DNA of 40,409 nt from Lachnospiraceae bacterium (GCA_024403485.1 JAKSRT010000010.1:1-40409), one strand, 5' to 3'; shown: positions 31,719 through 40,409, counted from the stretch's first letter. Notes: a model not told the origin generated them from the sequence alone. Made by a program: numbers and translations.

Positions 31719-32678
31719 TTATTTCTTTTTAGAAAACAAATCAATTACCAGTTTTACTTCTCCCATACCAAGACCGAGTTCTTTGGCTATTGCCATATTT
31801 GACTTACCTTCTTCATGCATTTTCCTAATAAGCTCGTTATTATTCTTTCTGCTCTCGTTGTCTCGGTCAAAGTGAAGTTCCACATCACCGGAATTTTCAT
31901 TGCTTAAAAGCACGCTCTTTTCCGAAGTATCACTGCCGGCATCAGCATCTGCCGAAACAGGAATCTGAGGAAGCTTATCGTTCTTACCGGTTACCGGTTT
32001 TTTTACGGTTCTGGGCTTCTTTTCCTTGCTCTTTTCCGGTACTTCTTCTTTGTTCTCTTTTTTACTGTCCTCGCCAGCCTCGGTAAGGAATGACGGAATA
32101 TCGGTAACCGGAGGTCTCATCCTTTCAGGCGAAGTTCTTGGTGCCTCCTGAACTACTTCAACTCTTTCAGGCATAAAGGGAATGAATGCATTGTTGTTTC
32201 GCTCTTTCTCCATTTCCTTTATAGCTTCATCCTTGGCTTTAAGTACTTCCTCTCGGATTTCAAGCTGACGGTCTTTTTCCTTCAGTTCGTCATTTAAAGC
32301 CTTAAGCTGCTCATCCGAATTTTTAAGCTTCTCGCCTTTATCGTTGAGCATATCATACAAGAAAACAGCTTCCTGGTGATTGTCATTAATTTTCTTAAGA
32401 ACAGTTCCGGAGAATTCTTCAACAGCCATAATTTTTTCGTTGGAAATCTTCTCAAGCTGGCGCTCTGTCTTCTCAACGGAGTAGTTGACTGTTTCCTCTA
32501 CCATTTCCCCGATACGTTCTTTGGCATCCGAAACCTCTTTTTCAACCATGTCCTTTATAAGCTTTTCATCTATTTGGGGAGTTTCGGCTGCTTCCTTCTT
32601 TTTTCCATCCGGTAAAAAGAAGGAGGCTGCAAAAAACAGCACCCCTAAAACAAGTATAACAATTGCGGTTGCATTCAT
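31719..32678 (-). CDS. DUF6115 protein: TM, coiled coil and C-terminal HTH-like tail (SwrB-position gene)
   Basis: A 319-aa protein with an N-terminal TM (~4-22) and a cytoplasmic coiled coil (~36-165) rich in Glu/Lys. A disordered Pro/Lys/Glu linker (~170-275) follows. The conserved C-terminal helix-turn-helix-like segment (~280-316: NELIRKMHEEGKSNMAIAKELGLGMGEVKLVIDLF) is typical of DUF6115. Its place after the sigma factor in a fla/che operon, its single N-terminal TM and its coiled coil recall Bacillus SwrB, which activates flagellar assembly; equivalence is inferred. It overlaps the preceding small gene by 4 nt (ATGA), a sign of translational coupling. Confidence 0.85.
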   Translation of the reverse strand: MNATAIVILVLGVLFFAASFFLPDGKKKEAAETPQIDEKLIKDMVEKEVSDAKERIGEMVEETVNYSVEKTERQLEKISNEKIMAVEEFSGTVLKKINDNHQEAVFLYDMLNDKGEKLKNSDEQLKALNDELKEKDRQLEIREEVLKAKDEAIKEMEKERNNNAFIPFMPERVEVVQEAPRTSPERMRPPVTDIPSFLTEAGEDSKKENKEEVPEKSKEKKPRTVKKPVTGKNDKLPQIPVSADADAGSDTSEKSVLLSNENSGDVELHFDRDNESRKNNNELIRKMHEEGKSNMAIAKELGLGMGEVKLVIDLFSKKK

Positions 32679-32992
32679 ATTCTGATATCAAAGGAAGCCG
32701 TCTGATTTTTTATCAGTACTTTGCCCTCTTTTTCCTTTTCGTCTTTCTTTTTTTTATTATCGTTACGGGTATATTCGTTGGAACCTTTTTCTCGGGCGTC
32801 GAATTTATTCTGATTATTCTCGGTTTCGTCACTTCTGCTGACCGAACTCGAGCGGTTTTCCGTTTCTTTCTTCACATCTGCGGCAACCTGAGTCTGGTCG
32901 GATACAACCTTTGCATCCTCATTTTGCCTTTGGATGGCAAAATCCTGAAGTCTTGTAATCGAGCCTTGAATTTCAATGGGTCCTATTGCCAT
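32675..32992 (-). CDS. Small charged hypothetical protein of the motility operon
   Basis: A 105-aa protein. The N-terminus (MAIGPIEIQGSITRLQDFAI) is hydrophobic-patterned, whereas residues ~30-90 are almost all polar and charged (Lys, Glu, Asn, Asp) and probably disordered. The end, VLIKNQTASFDIRI, is again ordered-looking. It has no TM and no recognised domain. I believe similar small proteins occur in Lachnospiraceae flagellar operons, but the function is unknown. It starts 20 nt after the FapA gene and its stop overlaps the DUF6115 start by 4 nt, so it is a real translated gene. Confidence 0.8.
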   Translation of the reverse strand: MAIGPIEIQGSITRLQDFAIQRQNEDAKVVSDQTQVAADVKKETENRSSSVSRSDETENNQNKFDAREKGSNEYTRNDNKKKKDEKEKEGKVLIKNQTASFDIRI

Positions 32993-33011
32993 AACAGCAC
33001 CTCATTTCTTA

Positions 33012-34598
33012 CTAGTAAATGGCAGCCATCTTGACGTCTCCGTCCTGTTTAACAAAACGGCAGTATTTCATAGCTGTCTTAACCATCATAGAAGCGTCTC
33101 CGATAACAATTTTGGTTCCGGGAGATACATCACCGGTTACTATCACCTGTCCCTGCGTTTCGGAATCAAGAATTTCCTGACACTTCTCAATCTCAGCAAT
33201 ACATACTTCTCTACGGGCTGTCAATTCCTTGCTCTGTACCGCCAGTAGCTGAACCTGCTGAATTTGGTTCTGCATAAGTTTAACGCCTGAAGCAAGTTTC
33301 TGTTTAACACTGTCGAGTACGGGAGTAATCTGTGCAAGCGACTTATTAATTTCGGTTATTTCTTTTTGGAGTTCCTGCGCCTTCATCTTAACCGAAGCAT
33401 CAACACCGACTTCCACGGTTGTATCAGCACCCATATTGGACCCAAGGTTTTTAACCGAAATCAGATTTGAGGCGCATACTCTTCCTCCGGTAATAAAGCC
33501 TTTTTTTCCGTTTACACGCACATCTCCGCCGGAAACAACCGTACTGTGCATAATGGATTCTGTATCAATATTTCCTTCCGCCGTAACGGAGGAATTTTCG
33601 ATAAAATTGCAAACTATGTTTTTGCCCGCTTTAAGAACTCCCTTATGCATTCCTTTCATGCCGCGAACTACAACAATATTTTCCGTTGCTTCAAGATAGG
33701 CTCCCTCCACAACGCCTCTTACTTCTATTGAGCCTTTGGCAATAACCTTAAAATTTTCGCATACATTGCCATTAACTCTTACGCTTCCGTCATAAACAAT
33801 ATTACCTACGGAATTGTCCACATTTTCAACTTCAAGAACGTTTGACACAAACACTTTTCCTTCAACAAAAGAAACGTGTCCGTTAACATCCGAATACAGT
33901 TCTGTCTTGTCATCGGTCATAGTAATGTTTCGACCGTACTTTAAAATCGCAGGTCTTACATCTCTTGGACGAATATTTTCACCCTTTATATTTTTACCGG
34001 GTTTTCCGGGTACTGCAGGTGTAAGTTTCGCCAGCAAATCACCCTTCTTGACATGAATAATTGTATTAAGATTAAAGAAGTCTACCGTTCCGTCTTCTTT
34101 AAGCGTTGGCTTAATTTTGGGATTTGTATTAAAGAAATACTCGATTACAGCATCAGAACCCTGTATGGGCGCAGTTCCTTTTGCCACAACCAAATCCGTA
34201 CAATACTGTCTCTCTTTCAAAAAAGAATCTATAACTGCTTCATCAATCCCGTTTACTATACCACGAGATGTGAGTTCACTTAAAAATCCCCTTTTATCCA
34301 TTTCCTTTCCGCCCGCAAAAGGAGGAATAACTCTGACTGTACAGACCATATTATCCGGAGAAACAGTTACTTTTACAAATTCAGAATCAGCATATTCATA
34401 ACTGTACGCCGTAGGAATGTCAATAATCTCGGTTGCTGTAAACGCCGCCATCATATCCTTTGGATCGTACATTATATTTTTAAGCTGCAAATATTCGACA
34501 AGTTCTTCTCTTCTGATAGCTTCCCCGCCGTTGTTGGCAGGATATACTCTGACAAAGGCTTTGCCCTGTTTTGAAATAATCTGAAAATATGCGTTCAT
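33012..34598 (-). CDS. FapA-family (DUF342) polymerising beta-helix protein
   Basis: A 528-aa cytoplasmic protein of the FapA/DUF342 family. An N-terminal domain (~1-165) has the family motifs (KGTAPIQGSDAVIEYFF, KKGDLLAKLTPAVPGKPGKNIKGE). A right-handed beta-helix follows (~225-385: VGNIVYDGSVRVNGNV, FKVIAKGSIEVRGVVEGA, then GGDVRVNGKKGFITGGRV). It ends in a coiled coil (~390-455) and a short C-terminal domain. DUF342 genes are often found in Firmicutes fla/che operons; a structural or scaffolding role is likely but not proven. It lies 22 nt after fliA. Confidence 0.9.
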   Translation of the reverse strand: MNAYFQIISKQGKAFVRVYPANNGGEAIRREELVEYLQLKNIMYDPKDMMAAFTATEIIDIPTAYSYEYADSEFVKVTVSPDNMVCTVRVIPPFAGGKEMDKRGFLSELTSRGIVNGIDEAVIDSFLKERQYCTDLVVAKGTAPIQGSDAVIEYFFNTNPKIKPTLKEDGTVDFFNLNTIIHVKKGDLLAKLTPAVPGKPGKNIKGENIRPRDVRPAILKYGRNITMTDDKTELYSDVNGHVSFVEGKVFVSNVLEVENVDNSVGNIVYDGSVRVNGNVCENFKVIAKGSIEVRGVVEGAYLEATENIVVVRGMKGMHKGVLKAGKNIVCNFIENSSVTAEGNIDTESIMHSTVVSGGDVRVNGKKGFITGGRVCASNLISVKNLGSNMGADTTVEVGVDASVKMKAQELQKEITEINKSLAQITPVLDSVKQKLASGVKLMQNQIQQVQLLAVQSKELTARREVCIAEIEKCQEILDSETQGQVIVTGDVSPGTKIVIGDASMMVKTAMKYCRFVKQDGDVKMAAIY

Positions 34599-34620
34599 TG
34601 TTTAGCCCCCATTAACACAC

Positions 34621-35385
34621 TCACTGAGTGAGAATCCCCATATATTTTCCCATTTTTTCCTTCATCTTCTGAAGGGCTCTTGTATGAAGTTGTGACACTC
34701 TTGACTCAGAAACCTCAAGTACGTAACTGATTTCTTTTAATGTCAGTTCTTCGTAATAATAAAGCAATATAACCTTTTTTTCTTTTTCGGTAAGAATCTC
34801 GAGTGAAGCCGCAAGCTGTTCTTTCAGCTCATTCTTTTCCAAAACCTCTTCAGGACCTTCAAAATGCGAAGCCAGATTTTTTTCGTTGGGCACTTCACTG
34901 CCGGATTCCATAAATTCATTTAGTGAAACAACATTTGTAACTTTCATTTGGGACTGCCAATCTGAAAGCTCATCACCGGTAATACCGATTTTTACGGCGA
35001 TTTCTTCATCTGTGGCAGGTCTTCCCTTCTCTGCTTCCACTTCTTTCATGGCAGCATCTATCTGTCGCTGTCTTTGGCGTACAGTTCTTGGAATCCAGTC
35101 CATCTTTCGAATCTGATCAAGAATCGATCCACGAATTCTCAAACTGGCATAAGTTTCAAATTTAACATCTTTGGATGGTTCAAACTTATCTATTGCATCA
35201 ATCAAGCCAAAAATGCCGTAACTTACCAAATCATCATATTCAACATTGTAGCCTAAGTACATGCTGAGGCGTCCCGCTACCAGTTTCACCAACGGAGCAT
35301 ATTCCAAAATAAGTTTTTCTCTTACCTCAGCACTTCTTTGTGACGAATATTCATCCCAAAGCTTCTTTTTACCCTGTTCGTCCAT
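34621..35385 (-). CDS. fliA: Flagellar RNA polymerase sigma factor (FliA/SigD)
   Basis: A 254-aa sigma-28 family factor that directs RNA polymerase to late flagellar, motility and chemotaxis genes. It has region 2 (~20-105: EYDDLVSYGIFGLIDAIDKFEP, then ASLRIRGSILDQIRKMDWIPRTVR), region 3 (~110-165) and region 4 (~195-250: LTEKEKKVILLYYYEELTLKEISYVLEVSESRVSQLHTRAL). The length is normal. It is in the standard Firmicutes position after cheC and cheD, with a small membrane protein gene between. An anti-sigma factor (FlgM) is not encoded in the window. Confidence 0.95.
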   Translation of the reverse strand: MDEQGKKKLWDEYSSQRSAEVREKLILEYAPLVKLVAGRLSMYLGYNVEYDDLVSYGIFGLIDAIDKFEPSKDVKFETYASLRIRGSILDQIRKMDWIPRTVRQRQRQIDAAMKEVEAEKGRPATDEEIAVKIGITGDELSDWQSQMKVTNVVSLNEFMESGSEVPNEKNLASHFEGPEEVLEKNELKEQLAASLEILTEKEKKVILLYYYEELTLKEISYVLEVSESRVSQLHTRALQKMKEKMGKYMGILTQ

Positions 35386-35414
35386 GTATTACTCCATCCT
35401 TTTAAGGATTCGGA

Positions 35415-35669
35415 TCAGTTATCTTCCTCCTCGGAAGAAGGTTCCTTTTCAATAACCTCTCCTTCTGTTTCAACTACCTTCTCGTTGTTTTTCTTTTCAA
35501 ATGAATCAAGAATCATCTTAACAATGCATCCGATAATATAAAAAACAACAAGAGTTGAAAGCAATGCAATAAGCATTGAACTAAGTTTAAAGCCACGAAA
35601 ATACGCTACGAGCGAAGTAACAAGCCCCGCCAACAGCATAAGTACAAGCGGCATTTCTTTTCTTGTCAT
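35415..35669 (-). CDS. Small two-TM membrane protein between cheD and fliA
   Basis: An 84-aa protein with two TM helices (~8-24 and ~30-52) and a short, strongly acidic cytoplasmic tail (EKKNNEKVVETEGEV, ending SSEEEDN). No family recognised. It starts 2 nt after the cheD stop, so it is cotranscribed and probably coupled. Small membrane proteins at this site are seen in other Lachnospiraceae motility operons; a role cannot be assigned. Confidence 0.75.
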   Translation of the reverse strand: MTRKEMPLVLMLLAGLVTSLVAYFRGFKLSSMLIALLSTLVVFYIIGCIVKMILDSFEKKNNEKVVETEGEVIEKEPSSEEEDN

Positions 35670-35671
35670 TA

Positions 35672-36157
35672 CTAAATTGTCCTTTCGGGTTTTCCTACCG
35701 CACGAATAACATAATCTCCTGTTTCCGGATAAAAAATAACGGTTCGTCCATAATTTTCACCGGTATCCGCTGCAAGAATAGGAATACCCAGCTTCTTCAG
35801 CATAGCTTTGCTGGCTTCTACATTTCTTTCACCAACGCGAACAAGATCCGTCTTGTTCTGGAATGCAAACATTTGAGCTCCGCCGGCTATTTTAGCTACC
35901 ATGCGGCTCCTCTTTGCACCTTCAAGTTCCATAAGACGAACCAATTCAACAATACCTGTATCTGCAAATTTATATATATTGCTATTCTGTCTTATTGCCG
36001 TTGAGTCAGGCAACATAACATGAGCAAGACCGCCTATCTTTGTATTAGGATCTCTAATCGCAATACCGACGCAAGACCCAAGCCCCAAAGTAGTTATACT
36101 GTTGGGGCTTAAGCATACTTTAAGATCGGCCATACCTACCTTTATAACTTCACTCAT
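35672..36157 (-). CDS. cheD: Chemoreceptor glutamine deamidase CheD
   Basis: A 161-aa protein. CheD deamidates specific glutamines of chemoreceptors, making them signalling-competent, and binds CheC to stimulate its phosphatase activity. The Cys-His pair is present: Cys29 in TTLGLGSCVG and His46 in GGLAHVMLP, with Thr23 nearby as in the Thermotoga enzyme. The C-terminal VGERN...LGIPILAADTGENYGR part is also typical. It follows cheC by about 33 nt. Presence of both fits the Bacillus-type, not the enteric, adaptation system. Confidence 0.96.
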   Translation of the reverse strand: MSEVIKVGMADLKVCLSPNSITTLGLGSCVGIAIRDPNTKIGGLAHVMLPDSTAIRQNSNIYKFADTGIVELVRLMELEGAKRSRMVAKIAGGAQMFAFQNKTDLVRVGERNVEASKAMLKKLGIPILAADTGENYGRTVIFYPETGDYVIRAVGKPERTI

Positions 36158-36190
36158 ACTCCAAGCTATCCCTTACTTAATCTCAATTAA

Positions 36191-36805
36191 TTAACCGATT
36201 CCCAAAGCGGACAAAATTCTTTCGTAAGACTCCAGATCCGGAACAAGAATAAAATATCCGTCCAAATCATAATCATCGGTAAACTGAGTCTGGATTAATA
36301 ATATTTTGTCACCAAGAGTACCAAATTCAATTGCGGGAACACTAAGAATCGCCCCTGCCATATCGATGGTCAAATCCGGTACCGAAGGATAAATTGTTAA
36401 ATTAGTAAGTGATGAAAGAGAATTTAAATATGCTCCGGTAATAATGTTTCCGATTTCCTTAAGTGCCGAAAGTTCAATATCACCAAAATTATCTTCTGAC
36501 ACTTCCATTCCCATAAGTTTTGAAACCAGATGTCCGGCAGACTTTTTTTCCAAAAGAAACATTATGCTTCCGGTTATATCGCCCTCCACGCAGAGGTAGA
36601 TGCCGGCCATAATCTGTTCTTCGCCGCCCATCAGTTCTCCTACTTCGTTGAAACCGAGGAGTTTAACCTGAGGAACCTTCATATCAACTTTACACTGAAG
36701 CATCTGTGCAAGCGCCGTAGTAGCATTACCTGCACCAATATTTCCCAATTCTTTAAGCACATCAAAATACTGTTCAGACATGCTGTCCAATGTGATATCG
36801 CTCAT
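36191..36805 (-). CDS. cheC: CheY-P phosphatase CheC
   Basis: A 204-aa member of the CheC/CheX/FliY family, which dephosphorylates CheY-P. Both active-site helices are intact: D15-x3-E19-x2-N22 (LKELGNIGAGN) and S113-x3-E117-x2-N120 (LKEIGNIITGA). This is the two-site form of CheC, as opposed to single-site CheX. It is adjacent to cheD, its partner, and downstream of cheW. Confidence 0.95.
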   Translation of the reverse strand: MSDITLDSMSEQYFDVLKELGNIGAGNATTALAQMLQCKVDMKVPQVKLLGFNEVGELMGGEEQIMAGIYLCVEGDITGSIMFLLEKKSAGHLVSKLMGMEVSEDNFGDIELSALKEIGNIITGAYLNSLSSLTNLTIYPSVPDLTIDMAGAILSVPAIEFGTLGDKILLIQTQFTDDYDLDGYFILVPDLESYERILSALGIG

Positions 36806-36831
36806 ATGCTTTTTAGAACCTTTCCTGTATT

Positions 36832-37290
36832 TTATACCTGTTCTGTAAGAACCGCATTTAAATCAAGTAAGGAGATAAGTCCCTGGTCACATTTTCCTAC
36901 GCTTACAACATAGTTTGAATGCTCAGTATTGGCATCTGCGGATACCTTTTCAATCTGACCTTCTTCAAGCGTAACTACTTCTTTCACTTCATCGACAATA
37001 ATACCAATAGTTCCGTGCTGTTCAAGCTTAAGAATAATAACTCGGGTGTTCTTGGTATATTCGTCTTCATCAAGTCCCATTTTAAGTCTCAAACTCATTA
37101 CAGGTACAACTTCACCTCTAAGGTTAATTACACCCTTTAAATAATTTGCAACCTTGGGAACTCTGGTAATATGAACCATGCGGGTAATATTTTCCACATA
37201 AGAAATGTTAATACCGTAGGATTCATCTCCCAATTTAATAACAATATATTGAACGCTTCCGCTGTTTGTACCGATTTTTAACTCATCCAT
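36832..37290 (-). CDS. cheW: Chemotaxis coupling protein CheW
   Basis: A 152-aa adaptor linking CheA to chemoreceptors in the polar signalling array. The whole protein is one CheW domain with the usual blocks: YGINISYVENI, ITRVPKVANYLKGVINLRGEVVPV and IGIIVDEVKEVV. The start is the ATG at 37290, 8 nt after AGGAGG; the TTG one codon earlier is not needed. It lies 14 nt after cheA. Confidence 0.96.
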   Translation of the reverse strand: MDELKIGTNSGSVQYIVIKLGDESYGINISYVENITRMVHITRVPKVANYLKGVINLRGEVVPVMSLRLKMGLDEDEYTKNTRVIILKLEQHGTIGIIVDEVKEVVTLEEGQIEKVSADANTEHSNYVVSVGKCDQGLISLLDLNAVLTEQV

Positions 37291-37304
37291 CAATGTGTCC
37301 TCCT

Positions 37305-39398
37305 TTAAATCAATGCATTGGCATCAAGGATTAATGCGACTTCACCATCACCAAGAATGGTAGCACCGCTTATGAACTTGCACTTGCTGATATACTTACC
37401 CATAGACTTAATAACAATTTCCTGCTGTCCGATAAGTTCATCAACAACAATACCTGCAAGCTTATCACCCTTTTTAACGATAACAACCATAAGGTTATCT
37501 TCAGGGGACTTAACTGACTGAGTTTCAACAACATCCGACAATCTTATAATCGGAATTACGCTTCCACGAAGAGTAATAACTTCCTTGGACTGAACATACT
37601 GAATTTCATTTGCGGGAATGTTTTCAATAGTCTGAATGGATCCAAGAGAAATTGCGTATTTCTCGTTTCCGACAGTAACCATAAGTGCCTGTATAATAGC
37701 AAGGGTAAGAGGAAGTCTTACACTCCATGTACTTCCTTCGCCAAGCTTAGTCTTAACTTCTACTTCACCACTTAATGCTTCAATCTTGGATTTTACTACA
37801 TCAAGGCCAACGCCTCGTCCGGATACTTCGGAAATCTTCTGTGCAGTAGAGAAGCTGGGAAGGAAAAGAAGGTCAATGATTTCTTTTGAGGACATATTTG
37901 CTGCCTGTTCAGGAGTAATAGTACCTCTTTCGATTGCCTTATTCTTAACCTTTTCTACGTCAATACCGTTACCGTCGTCTCTAACTTCGATTACAACGTT
38001 GTTACCGTCCTGATATGCATCAAGGAAAATTGAACCTACTTCAGGCTTACCTCTTTCCTTACGAACTTCAGCGGATTCAAGACCATGATCTGCTGCATTA
38101 CGAAGAAGGTGCATAAGAGGATCGCCGATTTCGTCAACCACGGTACGGTCAAGTTCAGTTTCTTCACCGGACATGTACAATTCCATCTTTTTACCGAGAG
38201 ACTTCTGAAGGTCTCTGATCATACGAGGGAATTTGCTTACAACACTTTCGATGGGAACCATTCGAACCTTCATTACAGATTCATGAAGAGATGTTGTAAC
38301 ACTTTCAAGGTATTCGATATGTTCAGCGTAGCCGTCCTTCTGCACATTTTCTGCAGAATTGGTTGCTGAAACAAGAGAGTTCTTTGCAATAATTAATTCG
38401 CTTACAAGGTTCATAAGAGAATCAAGTTTTTCGATGTCTACACGTACTGTACGGTTAACAACAGGCTTAGCAACTGCTTTCTTTTCGTTCTTGGGAGCTT
38501 CCGTCTTAGCCGGAACCGCTTTCTTCTCTTCTTTAACCTCCGCTTCCGCAGGCTTTGTTTCCTGAACTTCTTCCTTTACCTCTTCAGCGGCAGAGACCGT
38601 GAAATCTGCATCTGTCATCTCTGCGCCGTGTGCATCGGCAATTTCAGAAACATTCTTAACAGAAGCAAGAATGTCATCCAAATTGTCTTCGGAAACAACG
38701 ATAACGCTGAAATCAAATTCAAATTTTTCATCTTCGATATCCTGGCTTGAAGGATTTGAAACAATAATCTCGCCGTGTTCTTCAAGTGCCTTAAATACCA
38801 GAAATGCTCTTGCAGCCTTTAATATACAGCTTTCCTGAACATTTACGGTTATTCCGTAGAATTTCTTTCCTTCAGCCTTTGCTGCTTCATAAAGACTCTT
38901 TTCTGTATCGGAGAGTTTAATACTCTTCCACTTATCATTACCGGCTTCTGCCGCTTTAGGAGCTTCTTTTGCAGCAGGCGCTTCTTCTTTAGCTTCCGGA
39001 GCAGCATCACCGGAGTTACCGTTAAGAATATCGTTTAATGCTTTTATTAATGGTTCATTATCATTGGTACCTTCATCTGCAGATTCCTGAATTGAAGTTG
39101 TATATTCTTCAAGTGCGTCGAGACACTGAAAAAGAATATCTATCATATTAGGCTGAACCTTAATATTTCCGTTTCTTACTTCAGAAAATACATTTTCCAT
39201 ATCATGAGTGAGATTCTGCATACGCTTATATCCCATAGTACCTGCCATACCCTTAAGGGAATGGGCTGCACGGAATATTTCGTTGATTGTATCCATATTT
39301 TCGGAATCCTGCTCAAGTTCAAGAATCTGAGTGTTCAGACTTTGTAAGTGTTCCTTTGTTTCATCAAGGAAAATCTCGAGATACTGACTAACATCCAT
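37305..39398 (-). CDS. cheA: Chemotaxis histidine kinase CheA
   Basis: A 697-aa sensor kinase that phosphorylates CheY and CheB. P1 (HPt, ~1-105) carries the phospho-accepting His46 in RAAHSLKGMAGTMG. P2 (~155-270) is the response-regulator docking domain, and an Ala/Glu/Lys-rich linker follows. P3 (~318-380, RVDIEKLDSLMNLVSELII) dimerises. P4 (~382-560) is the ATPase, with the N-box LLRNAADHG (~430), DDGNGID (~472) and GRGVGLDVV (~524). P5 (~565-697) is CheW-like. All are intact. Its start overlaps the end of cheB by 11 nt. Confidence 0.97.
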   Translation of the reverse strand: MDVSQYLEIFLDETKEHLQSLNTQILELEQDSENMDTINEIFRAAHSLKGMAGTMGYKRMQNLTHDMENVFSEVRNGNIKVQPNMIDILFQCLDALEEYTTSIQESADEGTNDNEPLIKALNDILNGNSGDAAPEAKEEAPAAKEAPKAAEAGNDKWKSIKLSDTEKSLYEAAKAEGKKFYGITVNVQESCILKAARAFLVFKALEEHGEIIVSNPSSQDIEDEKFEFDFSVIVVSEDNLDDILASVKNVSEIADAHGAEMTDADFTVSAAEEVKEEVQETKPAEAEVKEEKKAVPAKTEAPKNEKKAVAKPVVNRTVRVDIEKLDSLMNLVSELIIAKNSLVSATNSAENVQKDGYAEHIEYLESVTTSLHESVMKVRMVPIESVVSKFPRMIRDLQKSLGKKMELYMSGEETELDRTVVDEIGDPLMHLLRNAADHGLESAEVRKERGKPEVGSIFLDAYQDGNNVVIEVRDDGNGIDVEKVKNKAIERGTITPEQAANMSSKEIIDLLFLPSFSTAQKISEVSGRGVGLDVVKSKIEALSGEVEVKTKLGEGSTWSVRLPLTLAIIQALMVTVGNEKYAISLGSIQTIENIPANEIQYVQSKEVITLRGSVIPIIRLSDVVETQSVKSPEDNLMVVIVKKGDKLAGIVVDELIGQQEIVIKSMGKYISKCKFISGATILGDGEVALILDANALI

Positions 39399-40409
39399 TT
39401 TTAACTACCCCCACGTTCATAATGATCTCCTGCGCCACCTGTTTAAGGGTTACCACTTGATCTGAAAGACCTGCTTTAAAAGCACTCTTAGGCATACCGT
39501 AAACCGTGCAGGAGTCTTCGTCCTGTGTGATTACAAATGTTTTCTTATATTTCTTTAAATACTCGATTCCCTTAGTTCCATCGGCTCCCATACCGGTCAA
39601 TACAACACATACAATTCTGTCTGCCGGAGATTTGGAAAGGGATTCATACATATAATTTGCGCAAGGTTTAACGCCTTCTCTTGACGGTTCATCCGAATAT
39701 CGAATCACATGTTTTCCGCCGGAATAGTCAACATTCAAATGCTTGCCACCTTTTGCGATATAAACATGACCGTTTTCAAGAACATCCCCATCATTGGCTT
39801 CGGTGACCTTCACTTCACTTATAGAATCAAGTCTCTCAGCCAGAGATGCGGTAAAACCCGCAGACATGTGCTGTACAATAACAACCAGTGCCTTAAGCGA
39901 TGCCGGAAGAAATGGAATAACATCCTGTAACGCCTTCGGTCCTCCCGTAGAACTTGCGAGAGCAACTATCTGGCTACCGGATGCACCTCTTGAAGATTTT
40001 GAAACCATTTCAACCAATTTATGGTTTGCTTCTCTAAGAGACGAACGATCCACTTCTCTGGTGCTGAAGTCAGATGCTTTTGTGCTGCAAACCGCATCAA
40101 GAATTTCCATCAGACGAACATCAAATGTACCATCCTTACAGTCAAATGCACTGTCGGGTTTGTGTACAAAATCGATGGCGCCAAGACTTAATGCATCAAG
40201 AGTAGTCTGCGCTCCCTCTTTTGTATCTGTGCTGGCCATTATCACTCTTGCAGGAATTTTTCTGTTTCGAAGTTCCTTTAAAAGTTGAAGACCGTTCATC
40301 TTTGGCATATTAACATCCAAGACTACAGCATCGTATGTTTTTCTCATCAGAAGCTCTAATGCTTCCTCACCGTTCGTTGCGCGATCCAACACATGGAATC
40401 TCGTATCTG
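39388..40409 (-). CDS. cheB: Chemoreceptor methylesterase/glutaminase CheB (5' end outside the window)
   Basis: Response-regulator methylesterase, truncated by the window edge at its N-terminus; the frame stays open to base 40409. The partial receiver domain includes the phospho-acceptor Asp (DAVVLDVNMPKMNGL) and a KPDSAF end. A linker follows, then the catalytic domain with Ser in ALASSTGGPKAL, His in VVQHMSAGFT and Asp in VLTGMGADG. A GTG at 40392 lies inside the receiver domain and is not the true start. CheB removes methyl groups from receptors, working against CheR (not in the window). Confidence 0.95.
   Translation of the reverse strand, partial: DTRFHVLDRATNGEEALELLMRKTYDAVVLDVNMPKMNGLQLLKELRNRKIPARVIMASTDTKEGAQTTLDALSLGAIDFVHKPDSAFDCKDGTFDVRLMEILDAVCSTKASDFSTREVDRSSLREANHKLVEMVSKSSRGASGSQIVALASSTGGPKALQDVIPFLPASLKALVVIVQHMSAGFTASLAERLDSISEVKVTEANDGDVLENGHVYIAKGGKHLNVDYSGGKHVIRYSDEPSREGVKPCANYMYESLSKSPADRIVCVVLTGMGADGTKGIEYLKKYKKTFVITQDEDSCTVYGMPKSAFKAGLSDQVVTLKQVAQEIIMNVGVVKNGC

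Noticed and set aside
39794-40288. Open frame of 164 codons on the plus strand opposite cheB
   Set aside because: It is the reverse shadow of well-conserved CheB motifs and has no ribosome site.
1-40409. CRISPR arrays, tRNA or rRNA genes, insertion sequences, phage genes
   Set aside because: No regularly spaced repeats, no tRNA-like cloverleaf, no transposase or integrase motif was seen; all long gaps are accounted for by promoters, hairpins or AT-rich sequence.

Overview
The window looks like the chromosome of a motile, xylan-degrading Lachnospiraceae bacterium of the Butyrivibrio/Pseudobutyrivibrio/Roseburia type. The grounds are AT-rich DNA with strong GGAGG ribosome sites, Firmicutes-style CheC/CheD chemotaxis genes upstream of a fliA/sigD sigma factor, lipoprotein solute-binding proteins, CUT1 sugar permeases with DUF5696/NHL/Yip1 partners, and a secreted GH10 xylanase with a C-terminal membrane anchor. 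The genus is an inference; no rRNA is present.

Layout. (1) 1-64: the first 21 codons of rpsB, leaving the window leftward, with its promoter and a leader of roughly 100 nt. (2) 386-2014 (+): GH10 endoxylanase, ending at a bidirectional terminator. (3) 2090-13146 (-): one tight operon. In transcription order it encodes two membrane-fusion lipoproteins (the second with a duplicated adaptor module), a ten-TM FtsX permease, two MacB-type ATPases (one fused to an AbrB-like domain), a GH43 enzyme and two paralogous U32-like TIM-barrel proteins. (4) 13405-26798 (-): a sugar-transport cluster. It encodes a solute-binding protein with N-terminal carbohydrate-binding-like modules, two permeases, an NHL/TPR protein, a Yip1 protein, a DUF5696 protein, two more permeases and a lipoprotein solute-binding protein. 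No CUT1 ATPase is present. (5) 27048-27995 (+): a divergent AraC-family regulator. (6) 28099-30929 (-): intracellular GH43 and GH8 (Rex-type) enzymes. (7) 31003-40409 (-): the distal end of a fla/che operon: cheB, cheA, cheW, cheC, cheD, a small membrane protein, fliA, FapA, a small charged protein, a DUF6115 protein and an MltG/YceG-like protein.

How it works together. GH10 cuts xylan at the cell surface, the CUT1 systems capture and import the oligomers, and GH8 and the two GH43 enzymes (none with a signal peptide) finish them inside the cell. The AraC regulator is the obvious candidate controller. Two AraC-like direct repeats, a shared AGCAATATTTG motif and several dyads lie in the promoter regions.

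The chromosomal position is notable. In many Firmicutes the fla/che operon (ending in sigD and a swrB-like gene) is followed directly by rpsB-tsf. Here about 30 kb of xylan genes sit exactly between those two blocks. The most promising undescribed system is the MacAB-like exporter, with its AbrB-fused ATPase and double adaptor, cotranscribed with GH43 and two U32-like, probably Fe-S, proteins.
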